The notes beneath the pieces are model-generated. The model had not been told where the DNA came from and searched no databases. It saw only the letters and a program-made list of their open reading frames with translations. Made by a program: the position numbers and the translations under genes. A stretch of 14,000 nt of DNA from Propionibacteriaceae bacterium (GTDB lineage: Bacteria; Actinomycetota; Actinomycetes; Propionibacteriales; Propionibacteriaceae), in assembly GCA_024636075.1 (NCBI GenBank), contig JAGXHS010000064.1, positions 1 through 14,000 on the forward strand. Direction: 5' to 3'. This document shows, one piece after another, positions 5,798 through 12,432 of the stretch (its first letter is position 1; every line of letters starts with the position of its first letter).

Positions 5798-6991
5798 ATG
5801 GTGGACAACAGCGACGAACGGCGTCGCCGAGAGGATCTCGGCTGGCTCTACGGCTCGCCGCGCCCGAAGTCTCGCGAAGACACCACGGCGATGGGCCCGG
5901 ACGAGCTCGCGGCGCTCCGCGGAGCACCACAGCAGAAGCCCGGTCCCCGCGGGAGCGGCCAGCGAACCCCTCCGCCACCCCGACAGCCTGCGTCACCCCG
6001 AAAGGCTGGTAGACCGCCGGCGCGTCGTCGGCGGCGTCGCCGTGGCCGGGTGCTGCGCACGCTTGGCGCCCTGCTGGTGCTGTGGTTGGTCTACCTGTTG
6101 GCGATGCCGTTGCTGGCGTGGAGTCTCGGCAGCACGGTGGACAGCATTCCCGAGGGTGACCGACCGGCGAACCAGCCGGGAACGGCGATCCTGTTGGTCG
6201 GATCCGATTCCCGTCAAGACCTCACTCAGCAGCAACGCATCGAGCTGGGCACCGGCAGCACCGACGGAAGCCGGACCGACACCATGATGATCCTCTACAC
6301 GCCGCGCACGGGACGATCCGTGCTGATCAGCCTGCCGAGGGACTCCTACGTCGCCATCCCGGGCCAGGGGCGCAGCAAATTGAACGCAGCCTATGCCTTG
6401 GGCGGCCCGAAGCTGCTCATGCAGACTGTCGAGCAGAACACCGGACTGCGGATGGATGGGTACCTGGAGGTGGGCTTCACCGGGTTCGTCGGCGTGGTGG
6501 ATGCCGTTGGCGGGGTGGACGTCTGCCTCGACAATCCGATCCAGGACCAGGACTCCCACCTCGACCTGCAAGCTGGATGCCAGACGCTGAACGGCGTCAC
6601 CGCGCTCGGCTATGTGCGGATGCGAAAAGCCGATCCGCAGGGCGACTTCGGGCGGATGCAGCGACAACGTGAGGTGATCGGACTGCTGGTCCACAAGATT
6701 GTCAGCCCGTGGACGGTGCTGAACCCGATCCGGTGGTTCCGGGTGAACTGGGCGGCGAAAGATTCACTCCGCCGAGGCGCCAACACCGGCCTCACCGCAC
6801 TTCCCGGTCTGGTGCGAGGGATGTACAGCGTCTCGATCGGCAACGGCCTCACCCTGACCGTGCCGGTGTCCAATCCCAACGCGACCACCCCAGCAGGATC
6901 ATCGGTCATCTGGGACGAGAACGCCGCCAAGGACATGTTCGGCCAGATCGCCTCCGGAGACACCTCACGGCTCGACGAATTCGCCAAGTAG
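5798..6991 (+). CDS. LytR-CpsA-Psr (LCP) family protein 2, single membrane anchor
   Basis: This 397-residue protein has the classical LCP layout. A cytoplasmic tail of about 85 residues is rich in Arg and Pro, including an arginine run at 76-82 just before the membrane. One membrane segment (about 88-110) follows, then an extracellular LCP domain (about 128-300). Key motifs are VGSDSR (134-139), RTDTMMI (159-165), ISLPRDS (177-183), the block around GFTGFVGVVDAVGGVDVCLD (226-245), and YVRMRKADPQGDFGRMQRQR (272-291) with the conserved arginines. Cys243 and Cys261 are spaced as in relatives that form a disulfide. It probably attaches a cell-wall polymer to peptidoglycan. The gene is divergent from LCP gene 1 across 127 bp. 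The open frame extends far upstream, but the ATG at 5798 gives the expected start and has a -10 box in place. Confidence 0.93.
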   Translation: MVDNSDERRRREDLGWLYGSPRPKSREDTTAMGPDELAALRGAPQQKPGPRGSGQRTPPPPRQPASPRKAGRPPARRRRRRRGRVLRTLGALLVLWLVYLLAMPLLAWSLGSTVDSIPEGDRPANQPGTAILLVGSDSRQDLTQQQRIELGTGSTDGSRTDTMMILYTPRTGRSVLISLPRDSYVAIPGQGRSKLNAAYALGGPKLLMQTVEQNTGLRMDGYLEVGFTGFVGVVDAVGGVDVCLDNPIQDQDSHLDLQAGCQTLNGVTALGYVRMRKADPQGDFGRMQRQREVIGLLVHKIVSPWTVLNPIRWFRVNWAAKDSLRRGANTGLTALPGLVRGMYSVSIGNGLTLTVPVSNPNATTPAGSSVIWDENAAKDMFGQIASGDTSRLDEFAK

Positions 6992-7062
6992 CATCAACCT
7001 CCACCAGTGTGAGCCGCATCGGCACGGCAGCACGCTGTGTACTGGACAGACAGGAGCCGGCC

Positions 7063-8055
7063 ATGGTCACCACCGACAGCGCCTCAGCCGATTTCGCCAT
7101 CGAAGCTCGCGCGCTTCGCAAGGTGTACCGGACCCGTCGAGGGCGACAGGTGGCCGTCGACGACCTGGACCTGCTGGTTCCACTGACGGGAGTGCACGGT
7201 TTCCTCGGACCGAATGGGTCCGGCAAGACCACCACCATCCGGATGTTGCTGGGGCTGATCCGCTCCGATGGCGGCTCGATGCGGATACTCGGGCATCAGG
7301 TGCCGCAGCACCTACCCGCAGTGATCAATTCCATCGGCGCCATCGTGGAGCAACCCAGGTTCTTTCCGAACTTCTCCGGACGGCTGAACCTGGAGCTGAC
7401 GGCTGACGCCATCGGGGTCGAGCGGGACAAGGTCGAGAGCGTGCTTGACCAGGTGGGGCTGCGGGATAGAGCGGGAGACGCATTCCGTACCTATTCGCTC
7501 GGCATGAAGCAGCGGCTCGCCGTGGCCGGGACCCTGCTCAAGGATCCGCAGGTGTTGATCTTCGATGAGCCCACCAACGGTTTGGACCCCGCCGGCATCC
7601 ACGAGATCCGTGAAACGATGCGAGCCCTTGGACGTGAGGGACGCGCAGTGCTGGTCTCCAGCCACATCCTGTCCGAAGTGGAGCAGGTGGCGGACACGGT
7701 GACGATCATCGGGCGGGGAAAGCTCTTGGCAGATGGCACGGTGGCCGACGTGATGGGCCACGGCAGCAACACCGTCCGGGTGGTGGTTTCGGATCCACGC
7801 CGGGCTGCCGAGGTTCTCACGGCGTCACGGCTGACGGTGCGACCGTCCGGAGCGGTGTTGCTCGTTGACGGAGCTGAGCGGCCAGCGGTGATCTCTGAGG
7901 TGTTGGCCCGCGAGGGCCTCTACCCGGATGAGTTGTTCCCGGTGCGCCGCGACCTGGAATCGGTGTTCCTGGAACTCACCCGGGGCAGCGGACCGGAAGC
8001 CCACTTCGACGGCTCCGAGGCCCGGCAGCATCCAAGCTCGGAAGGACACCTGTGA
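7063..8055 (+). CDS. ABC transporter ATP-binding protein (ABC-2/drug-exporter type)
   Basis: ATPase of a probable exporter, 330 residues. The nucleotide-binding domain shows Walker A GPNGSGKT (49-56), the Q-loop glutamine in EQPRFF (Gln97), signature YSLGMKQRL (144-152), Walker B VLIFDEPTNGLD (164-175) and the switch histidine in SSHIL (His201). The signature uses SLGMK instead of LSGGQ, as is usual in the BcrA/NatA/drug-resistance branch. A C-terminal domain of about 90 residues follows. The ATG is supported by AGGAG 6 nt upstream. The stop codon overlaps the permease start (TGATG), so the two are one transcription unit. The gene starts 71 bp after LCP gene 2 on the same strand and could be read through from it. 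The substrate is unknown. Confidence 0.93.
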   Translation: MVTTDSASADFAIEARALRKVYRTRRGRQVAVDDLDLLVPLTGVHGFLGPNGSGKTTTIRMLLGLIRSDGGSMRILGHQVPQHLPAVINSIGAIVEQPRFFPNFSGRLNLELTADAIGVERDKVESVLDQVGLRDRAGDAFRTYSLGMKQRLAVAGTLLKDPQVLIFDEPTNGLDPAGIHEIRETMRALGREGRAVLVSSHILSEVEQVADTVTIIGRGKLLADGTVADVMGHGSNTVRVVVSDPRRAAEVLTASRLTVRPSGAVLLVDGAERPAVISEVLAREGLYPDELFPVRRDLESVFLELTRGSGPEAHFDGSEARQHPSSEGHL

Positions 8056-9044
8056 TGTGGCGACTGTTCAGAGCCGAGTGGCGTCGGGTACTGCGCCGGC
8101 GCATCACACTGTTCACGGTGCTGGGCATCATTGCCGCCACCGCACTGTTCACGTTCGCGATGTTCACCAGCACGAAGGCCCCGACCGCGGAGGAGATCGC
8201 CCGTTCGGAGCAGGCATACCAGCGAGCCCTGGACGACTGGGAACGGAACAGCGCCGAACAGATTGCGCAGTGCAAGCAGGACGAGGCGGCCAATCAGCAG
8301 ATGGAACCGGGCGTCGACTTCAACTGCGACGAGCTCACGCCGACAAAGAACCAGTACCTCCATCCGCAACCCACGCTGGCTGAGACCCAGGCGCCGGTGC
8401 CCCTGGTGGCGGGCATGCTCGTGGCGCTGGGCGCGGTGCTCATCGGTGCCTCAATGGTCGGCGCGGAGTTCGCCACCGGCTCGATCGGGAACTGGCTGAC
8501 GTTCGAGCCACGGCGGAGCAGGGTGTACGCCACGAAACTGCTGGCGGTTGCGCTCGGCGGTCTGGCGCTGGGAGCGGTGGCGATCGCGCTGCTCACCGGT
8601 GGCGGACTGCTCGTTGCCCAGCTGAACAATCAGGACACCACCGTGGAGGCCGGGTTCTGGGCGCACCAAGGCTGGTCGTCACTGCGCGCGGTGCTGCTGA
8701 CGGCGGTGGCCGCTGCTGGCGGCGCGGCCCTCGGCTTCATCACCCGGCACACCGCAGCGGTGATCGGGATCGGGATCGGCTACCTGGTGCTGGTGGAATC
8801 CATCCTGGTGAACTTCGCAACATGGCTCCACCCGCTCCTGCTCACCGGCAATGTGCAGGCCTGGATCCAGGGCAGCGCCCAGTACCGCTACCAGGAGTGC
8901 AGTCCGTCGGACACCGGCATCTACAGCTGCGAATCCATGACCGGCACCATCAGCAACACCCACGCAGGTCTTGAGCTGCTGGCGGTGCTGGCGGTGCTTG
9001 CGGTGGCGGGGTGGTTGCTGTTCCGTCGGCGCGACGTGGCGTGA
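8055..9044 (+). CDS. ABC-2 type transporter permease
   Basis: Membrane partner of the preceding ATPase, 329 residues with about six hydrophobic segments: roughly 17-37, 112-132, 155-180, 208-228, 235-257 and 304-322. The short basic N-terminus before helix 1 (MWRLFRAEWRRVLRRR) is typical of ABC-2 permeases. Between helices 1 and 2 lies an unusually long extracellular loop of about 70 residues rich in Glu and Gln with two cysteines. A second loop before the last helix has two more (YQECSPSDTGIYSCES). These could form disulfides. The start overlaps the ATPase stop by one base, with AAGGA 8 nt before the ATG; a GTG three bases earlier is an equally possible start. The gene ends 30 bp from the convergent purE. 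The transported compound cannot be inferred. Confidence 0.9.
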   Translation: MWRLFRAEWRRVLRRRITLFTVLGIIAATALFTFAMFTSTKAPTAEEIARSEQAYQRALDDWERNSAEQIAQCKQDEAANQQMEPGVDFNCDELTPTKNQYLHPQPTLAETQAPVPLVAGMLVALGAVLIGASMVGAEFATGSIGNWLTFEPRRSRVYATKLLAVALGGLALGAVAIALLTGGGLLVAQLNNQDTTVEAGFWAHQGWSSLRAVLLTAVAAAGGAALGFITRHTAAVIGIGIGYLVLVESILVNFATWLHPLLLTGNVQAWIQGSAQYRYQECSPSDTGIYSCESMTGTISNTHAGLELLAVLAVLAVAGWLLFRRRDVA

Positions 9045-9074
9045 ACCAATACCAGAACGCGTGCGGCTTCGGGC

Positions 9075-9575
9075 TCAGCGGGTGAACCCGCGCACTGCCT
9101 CGCCCTTCGCCAGAGCGGTGTCGCGGAGCGCGGACTGAAAGTCGAGCATCTTGCCGCGCAGCGTCTCGTCGCTGACCGCCAGCATCCGCACCGCCAGCAA
9201 TCCGGCGTTGCGCGCGTTGCCGATGGCGACTGTGGCCACCGGCACACCGCTCGGCATCTGGACGATGGACATCAACGAGTCCATTCCGTCCAGGTGCTTC
9301 AACGCCACCGGCACACCTATCACCGGCAGCGGAGTCAGGGAGGCCAGCATCCCCGGCAGATGCGCTGCTCCCCCTGCCCCGGCGATGATCACCCGGACAC
9401 CCCGCTGGTGCGCTTCGCGGCCGTAACGAACCATCTCGTCCGGCATCCGGTGCGCAGAGATCACATCCGCCTCGTGTGCGACACCGAACTCTTCCAACAC
9501 TGCGGCAGCGGGTTCCATCGTGGGCCAGTCCGAGTCGGAACCCATCACGATGCTGACGATCGCCGTTTCAGTCAT
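9075..9575 (-). CDS. purE: N5-carboxyaminoimidazole ribonucleotide mutase, class I PurE
   Basis: Converts N5-CAIR to CAIR in purine synthesis. The 166-residue protein has the substrate-binding MGSDSDWPTM (11-20), SAHRMP (40-45) with the catalytic histidine, GAGGAAHLPGM (66-76), PVIGVPV (84-90) and the block around DSLMSIVQMPSGVPVATVAI. Length and motifs are those of class I PurE, which works with PurK. The ATG at 9573-9575 overlaps the end of purK by 8 bp (ATGACTGA), so the two are translated from one message and probably coupled. Confidence 0.97.
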   Translation of the reverse strand: MTETAIVSIVMGSDSDWPTMEPAAAVLEEFGVAHEADVISAHRMPDEMVRYGREAHQRGVRVIIAGAGGAAHLPGMLASLTPLPVIGVPVALKHLDGMDSLMSIVQMPSGVPVATVAIGNARNAGLLAVRMLAVSDETLRGKMLDFQSALRDTALAKGEAVRGFTR

Positions 9576-10782
9576 GCTGTTCTCCCATCAGGTGGTTGGC
9601 GGCGTGGCGAGCACGCCGGGTGACGTCGGCGAGGTCGGTGCCACTGCAGGTGACATGGCCCACCTTTCGGCCCGGCGTCACCTCTTTTCCGTACAGGTGA
9701 ACCCGGACATCGCGGTCGCGGGCGAAGCAGTGCAGCAGCGCTCCGGTCAGATCAGCCTCCGTGCCACCCAGCACATTGGTCATCACCGTCCATGGCGCGG
9801 TGAGCCCGGGATCTCCCAGCGGCAGGTCCAACACCGCTCGCAGATGGTTCTCGAACTGGCTGGTCCGTGCCCCGTCGATGCTCCAGTGCCCGGTGTTGTG
9901 GGGCCGCATCGCCAACTCGTTGACGACCAGGCCACCGTCGCGCCCGCCCTCTTCACGGCGTTGCATCAGTTCCACCGCCAGCACTCCGACCACGCCCAGC
10001 TCGCCGGAAATCCGCAGTGCAAGATGTTGGGCAGCGATGGCCTGCTCAGGGTGCAGTCGTGGGGCGGGGGTGGTGGTCTCGGTGCAGATGCCATTGGTCT
10101 GCACCGATTCGGTGACCGGGTAGGCCACGGCTTGCCCTGATGGTGACCGGACCACCAGGGCCGAAAGCTCCCGAGCGAAGTCGATGTACTCCTCGGCGAT
10201 GATCACCACCTGCTCACCGGCGCTGTGTTGCTTCATCCCGGCGAAGGGCTCTGCCGCGTCGTCGGCCGAGTCCAGCTTCCACACGCCCTTGCCGTCGTAG
10301 CCTCCGCGGGACGCCTTGGCGATCATCGGCCATCCGTGCTCATCGCCGAAGGCGATCAGCTCATCCGGACCGGCGCAGATCCGGTACCGCGGATTCGGCG
10401 CCCCGATGTCGGCCATCCGGCGCCGCATCACGGCTTTGTCCTGCGCATGCTGCAGCGCTTCGGGCCCCGGACGCACGGCGATGCCCTGGCTTTCGAGATC
10501 GTGCAACAGTGCGGTGGGGACGTGTTCGTGGTCGAAGGTGATCACGTCACAGCCATCCGCGAACCGGTTCAGCGTGTCCCCGTCGGTGTAGTCGCCGACG
10601 GTGACGTCGTGCACCACCTGGGCTGCGGAGACGTCGGGTCCCTCCGCGAGCAACCGCACCGTGACACCGAGCGGAATACCGGCCTGGTGCATCATCCGCG
10701 CCAGCTGGCCACCCCCCACAATGCCGATCGTGTACCTGGGCGTGCCAATCGTGTGCCGGAATGGGGCAGCTGAGGTGGACAC
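9568..10782 (-). CDS. purK: N5-carboxyaminoimidazole ribonucleotide synthase
   Basis: ATP-grasp ligase that makes N5-CAIR from AIR, ATP and bicarbonate, passing it to PurE. The protein (404 residues from the GTG at 10782) begins with YTIGIVGGGQLARMMHQAG (17-35), has the ATP-grasp lid AKASRGGYDGKGVW, and the metal- and nucleotide-binding NELAMRPHNTGHW near the C-terminal third. The frame is open further upstream to 10950, but the added residues match nothing in the family. The GTG at 10780-10782 has a TAGGGT box 7 nt upstream, which suits a leaderless transcript. An AGGG within that box could also act as a weak ribosome binding site. purE follows with an 8-bp overlap. The gene is divergent from the GtrA gene across a repeat-bearing spacer. 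Confidence 0.95.
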   Translation of the reverse strand: MSTSAAPFRHTIGTPRYTIGIVGGGQLARMMHQAGIPLGVTVRLLAEGPDVSAAQVVHDVTVGDYTDGDTLNRFADGCDVITFDHEHVPTALLHDLESQGIAVRPGPEALQHAQDKAVMRRRMADIGAPNPRYRICAGPDELIAFGDEHGWPMIAKASRGGYDGKGVWKLDSADDAAEPFAGMKQHSAGEQVVIIAEEYIDFARELSALVVRSPSGQAVAYPVTESVQTNGICTETTTPAPRLHPEQAIAAQHLALRISGELGVVGVLAVELMQRREEGGRDGGLVVNELAMRPHNTGHWSIDGARTSQFENHLRAVLDLPLGDPGLTAPWTVMTNVLGGTEADLTGALLHCFARDRDVRVHLYGKEVTPGRKVGHVTCSGTDLADVTRRARHAANHLMGEQHD

Positions 10783-10789
10783 GACCCAC

Positions 10790-10795
10790 ACCCTA
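10790..10795 (-). promoter_or_regulatory. -10 box of purK-purE, placed for a leaderless mRNA
   Basis: TAGGGT on the minus strand fits TAnnnT and ends 7 nt before the GTG at 10782. It fixes the start codon choice for purK. No -35 box is recognisable. Confidence 0.42.
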
Positions 10796-10912
10796 GCGGT
10801 GTGAGGCGAGTGACCGCCTACTTCGTGAAGGTGAACCCGGCGAGCGACTGGGCCGGAGTCTGCACCGCGAGCTCGCAGATCGAGAGCGTCAGGCCCCCTG
10901 TGCGCCACCAAC

Positions 10913-11037
10913 CATTTGCCCGAGATATCGACCAAGCGACCCCCAGACACCCCCGGGACGCTCGTTTTCCCGTTTTCTCGGTCAAACGTCGCCCTTTAGG
11001 CCCGATCTCGGGTCATTTGACCGAGATATCGGGAAAA
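10913..11037. repeat. Cluster of related palindromic repeats in the purK-gtrA spacer
   Basis: The 388-bp spacer 10783-11170 has no supported gene. It holds four related copies of a motif. Two are direct copies, CATTTGCCCGAGATATCG (10913-10930) and CATTTGACCGAGATATCG (11014-11031), 17/18 identical and 101 bp apart. A third is inverted at about 10969-10986, and a shortened, perfectly palindromic form CCCGATCTCGGG is at 11001-11012. The neighbours on both sides are transcribed away from this spot, so it is not a terminator for either. It may be an operator array or a dispersed intergenic repeat element. Confidence 0.6.
10965..11037. repeat. Long inverted repeat, 22-bp arms with 29-bp centre
   Basis: Arms 10965-10986 and 11016-11037 are reverse complements at 20 of 22 positions. 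The outer 8 bp (TTTTCCCG/CGGGAAAA) and the inner 8 bp (CGGTCAAA/TTTGACCG) pair perfectly. The 29-bp centre contains the smaller palindrome at 11001-11012. As RNA it would fold into a stable two-tier hairpin; as DNA it could be the ends of a miniature mobile element or a paired binding site. Confidence 0.65.
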
Positions 11038-11170
11038 TGTCCCTCCGCCGGACGTCCGGACGCTGGCGCTCGAGCAGGAGGGGGCCGCGTGAGCCGGGTT
11101 CCGGGTGTTGGGGCTGATCTCTGCGAGACTGGGCGGCAGCCGCCACGCTTCATCTGCTCCAAAGGTCCCC

Positions 11171-11578
11171 ATGACTCGCCATCCGCTGCACGTTCAGGCT
11201 TCCCGGTTCCTGGTCGTCGGATTGTTTGCTGCCGTCGTCGATTTCGGCAGTCTGGTGGCGTTGATGGCGTTCGGCGTGGAGCACACCCCCGCAAAGGCCT
11301 GCTCGTTCCTGCTCGGAACCTGCACGGCCTACCTGCTGAACCGGCGGTGGACCTTCGTCGCTGGTCGTTCCGCGCGCCGCTTCATCCAGGTGCTGGTGCT
11401 CTACGGCTGCACGTTCGTCGTCCAGGTCGGCCTGTTCGCAGTGTGCTTCCCACTGGTGGCGGATTGGAGCGGCAGCTTCGTCACCGCCCAGGTGGTGGGC
11501 TTCGTGATCGCTCAGGCCGTGGCGAGCGTGTTCAATTTCCTGCTGCAGCGATTGGTCATCTTTCGATCGGTGGATTGA
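11171..11578 (+). CDS. GtrA-like family membrane protein
   Basis: Small membrane protein of 135 residues with four hydrophobic segments (about 11-33, 41-57, 70-93 and 103-125). It contains the family's conserved pieces: FLVVGLFAAVVDFGSLVAL near the N-terminus, the helix-2 end AYLLNRRWTF (53-62) and the closing SVFNFLLQRLVIF (119-131). GtrA-like proteins are thought to help move lipid-linked sugars across the membrane, or to assist glycosyltransferases, in building surface polysaccharides. The ATG at 11171 is chosen because AAAGG lies 5 nt upstream and the protein then begins as relatives do; an earlier in-frame GTG at 11105 is possible but has no support. The stop codon is one base from the convergent birA stop. 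The same family occurs at this place in M. tuberculosis. Confidence 0.88.
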   Translation: MTRHPLHVQASRFLVVGLFAAVVDFGSLVALMAFGVEHTPAKACSFLLGTCTAYLLNRRWTFVAGRSARRFIQVLVLYGCTFVVQVGLFAVCFPLVADWSGSFVTAQVVGFVIAQAVASVFNFLLQRLVIFRSVD

Positions 11579-11579
11579 G

Positions 11580-12392
11580 TCACCATCCCGGCCCCAGCAC
11601 CCGGCGCAGGTGCTGCACGTCGCCTGCAGCGAAGGCACGCCGTCCCGTCGCGGTGCGCACCAGCAGACGTCCAGCATCGTCCACGTCGTCGGCCACGCCG
11701 TCCACGACGGTGCGTTCGCTGAGTGACACCCGCACCTCTCTGCCGATCGTGTCGCAGTACTGGCGGTAGCCGCGGCGCAGCTCACCGGTGGCGCCCCAGC
11801 GCTCGAGGTTCGCATCCAGTGCTGCCAGGACGTCGACCACGACCTGCACCGGCTCGGGACCGAACCCGGCAATGCCCAGCGACGTCGCCGTCGGGATGGG
11901 CAACTGCTCGTGGGTCATCGTCAGGTTGACCCCCATGCCGATCACCGCAGCAGCGTTGCTGTCCGACTCCACCCGCTCAACCAGGATCCCGCAGACCTTG
12001 CGCTCATCCAGTAGGACGTCATTGGGCCACTTCACCGTGAAACGCCCCACAGCGGCAGCGCAGCTGCGCTGCAATCCTTGGCAGACCGACACCCCGGCGA
12101 CCAGCGGCAACCAGGACCAGTCACGCAGATCCCGGTTCGGCCGGACGAGGGCCGAGATCGCCAGCGACGTGCCGGGCGGCGCCTGCCACGCCCTGTCGAG
12201 TCTGCCCCGACCCTCGCCCTGGTGGTCGCTGACCACCACCGACTCCTCGAGCTGGCCGGCCCGGAAACGTCGTGCGAGGTCACGGTTGGTCGAGCCGGTG
12301 GAGTCCACCCAGTTGGCGGACGACCATCTGAGTCCGGCCTCGGCAAGCCTTGAACGCAGCTGGTCAGTGCTGGACGCACCCGAATCTGACAC
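11580..12392 (-). CDS. birA: Biotin-[acetyl/propionyl-CoA carboxylase] ligase, monofunctional
   Basis: Activates biotin as biotinyl-AMP and attaches it to the biotin-carrier domain of acyl-CoA carboxylase alpha chains. The 270-residue protein shows DSTGSTNRDL (30-39), the biotinyl-AMP loop GEGRGRLDRAWQAPPGTSL (59-77, the family's GRGRxxRxW), KWPNDVLL (121-128), the region around Lys132 and GILVE (135-139), and GMGVNL (152-157), followed by a small C-terminal domain. There is no N-terminal helix-turn-helix, so it is not a biotin-operon repressor. The start is a GTG with a TAAGCT box 6 nt upstream and no ribosome binding site. It is divergent from the carboxylase gene, whose holoenzyme needs this modification, and ends one base from the GtrA gene stop. 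Confidence 0.95.
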   Translation of the reverse strand: MSDSGASSTDQLRSRLAEAGLRWSSANWVDSTGSTNRDLARRFRAGQLEESVVVSDHQGEGRGRLDRAWQAPPGTSLAISALVRPNRDLRDWSWLPLVAGVSVCQGLQRSCAAAVGRFTVKWPNDVLLDERKVCGILVERVESDSNAAAVIGMGVNLTMTHEQLPIPTATSLGIAGFGPEPVQVVVDVLAALDANLERWGATGELRRGYRQYCDTIGREVRVSLSERTVVDGVADDVDDAGRLLVRTATGRRAFAAGDVQHLRRVLGPGW

Positions 12393-12398
12393 CAGCTC

Positions 12399-12404
12399 AG
12401 CTTA
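12399..12404 (-). promoter_or_regulatory. -10 box of birA, placed for a leaderless mRNA
   Basis: TAAGCT on the minus strand fits TAnnnT and ends 6 nt before the GTG at 12392. A -35 box with 17-nt spacing would fall at 12422-12427, over the accD -10 box. Confidence 0.48.
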
Positions 12405-12420
12405 GCGAGCCGGGCATCGC

Positions 12421-12426
12421 TACTGT
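12421..12426 (+). promoter_or_regulatory. -10 box of accD, placed for a leaderless mRNA
   Basis: TACTGT fits TAnnnT and ends 6 nt before the ATG at 12433. It supports that start over the out-of-frame ATG at 12428. Its -35 zone (12398-12403 with 17-nt spacing) overlaps the birA -10 box. Confidence 0.5.
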
Positions 12427-12432
12427 CATGTC

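Noticed and set aside
7038..7043. TGTACT as a separate promoter for the ABC operon.
   Set aside because: It fits poorly and has no -35; read-through from LCP gene 2 is at least as likely, so I did not list it as a feature.
10783..10950. Upstream extension of purK by 56 residues.
   Set aside because: The extra residues match no PurK N-terminus and run over the TAGGGT box; the GTG at 10782 fits both promoter and family length.
10801..11769. Long plus-strand open frame through the purK-gtrA spacer and gtrA in another frame.
   Set aside because: It has no ribosome binding site and no recognisable domain, and it overlaps gtrA, which has clear family motifs and a Shine-Dalgarno sequence.
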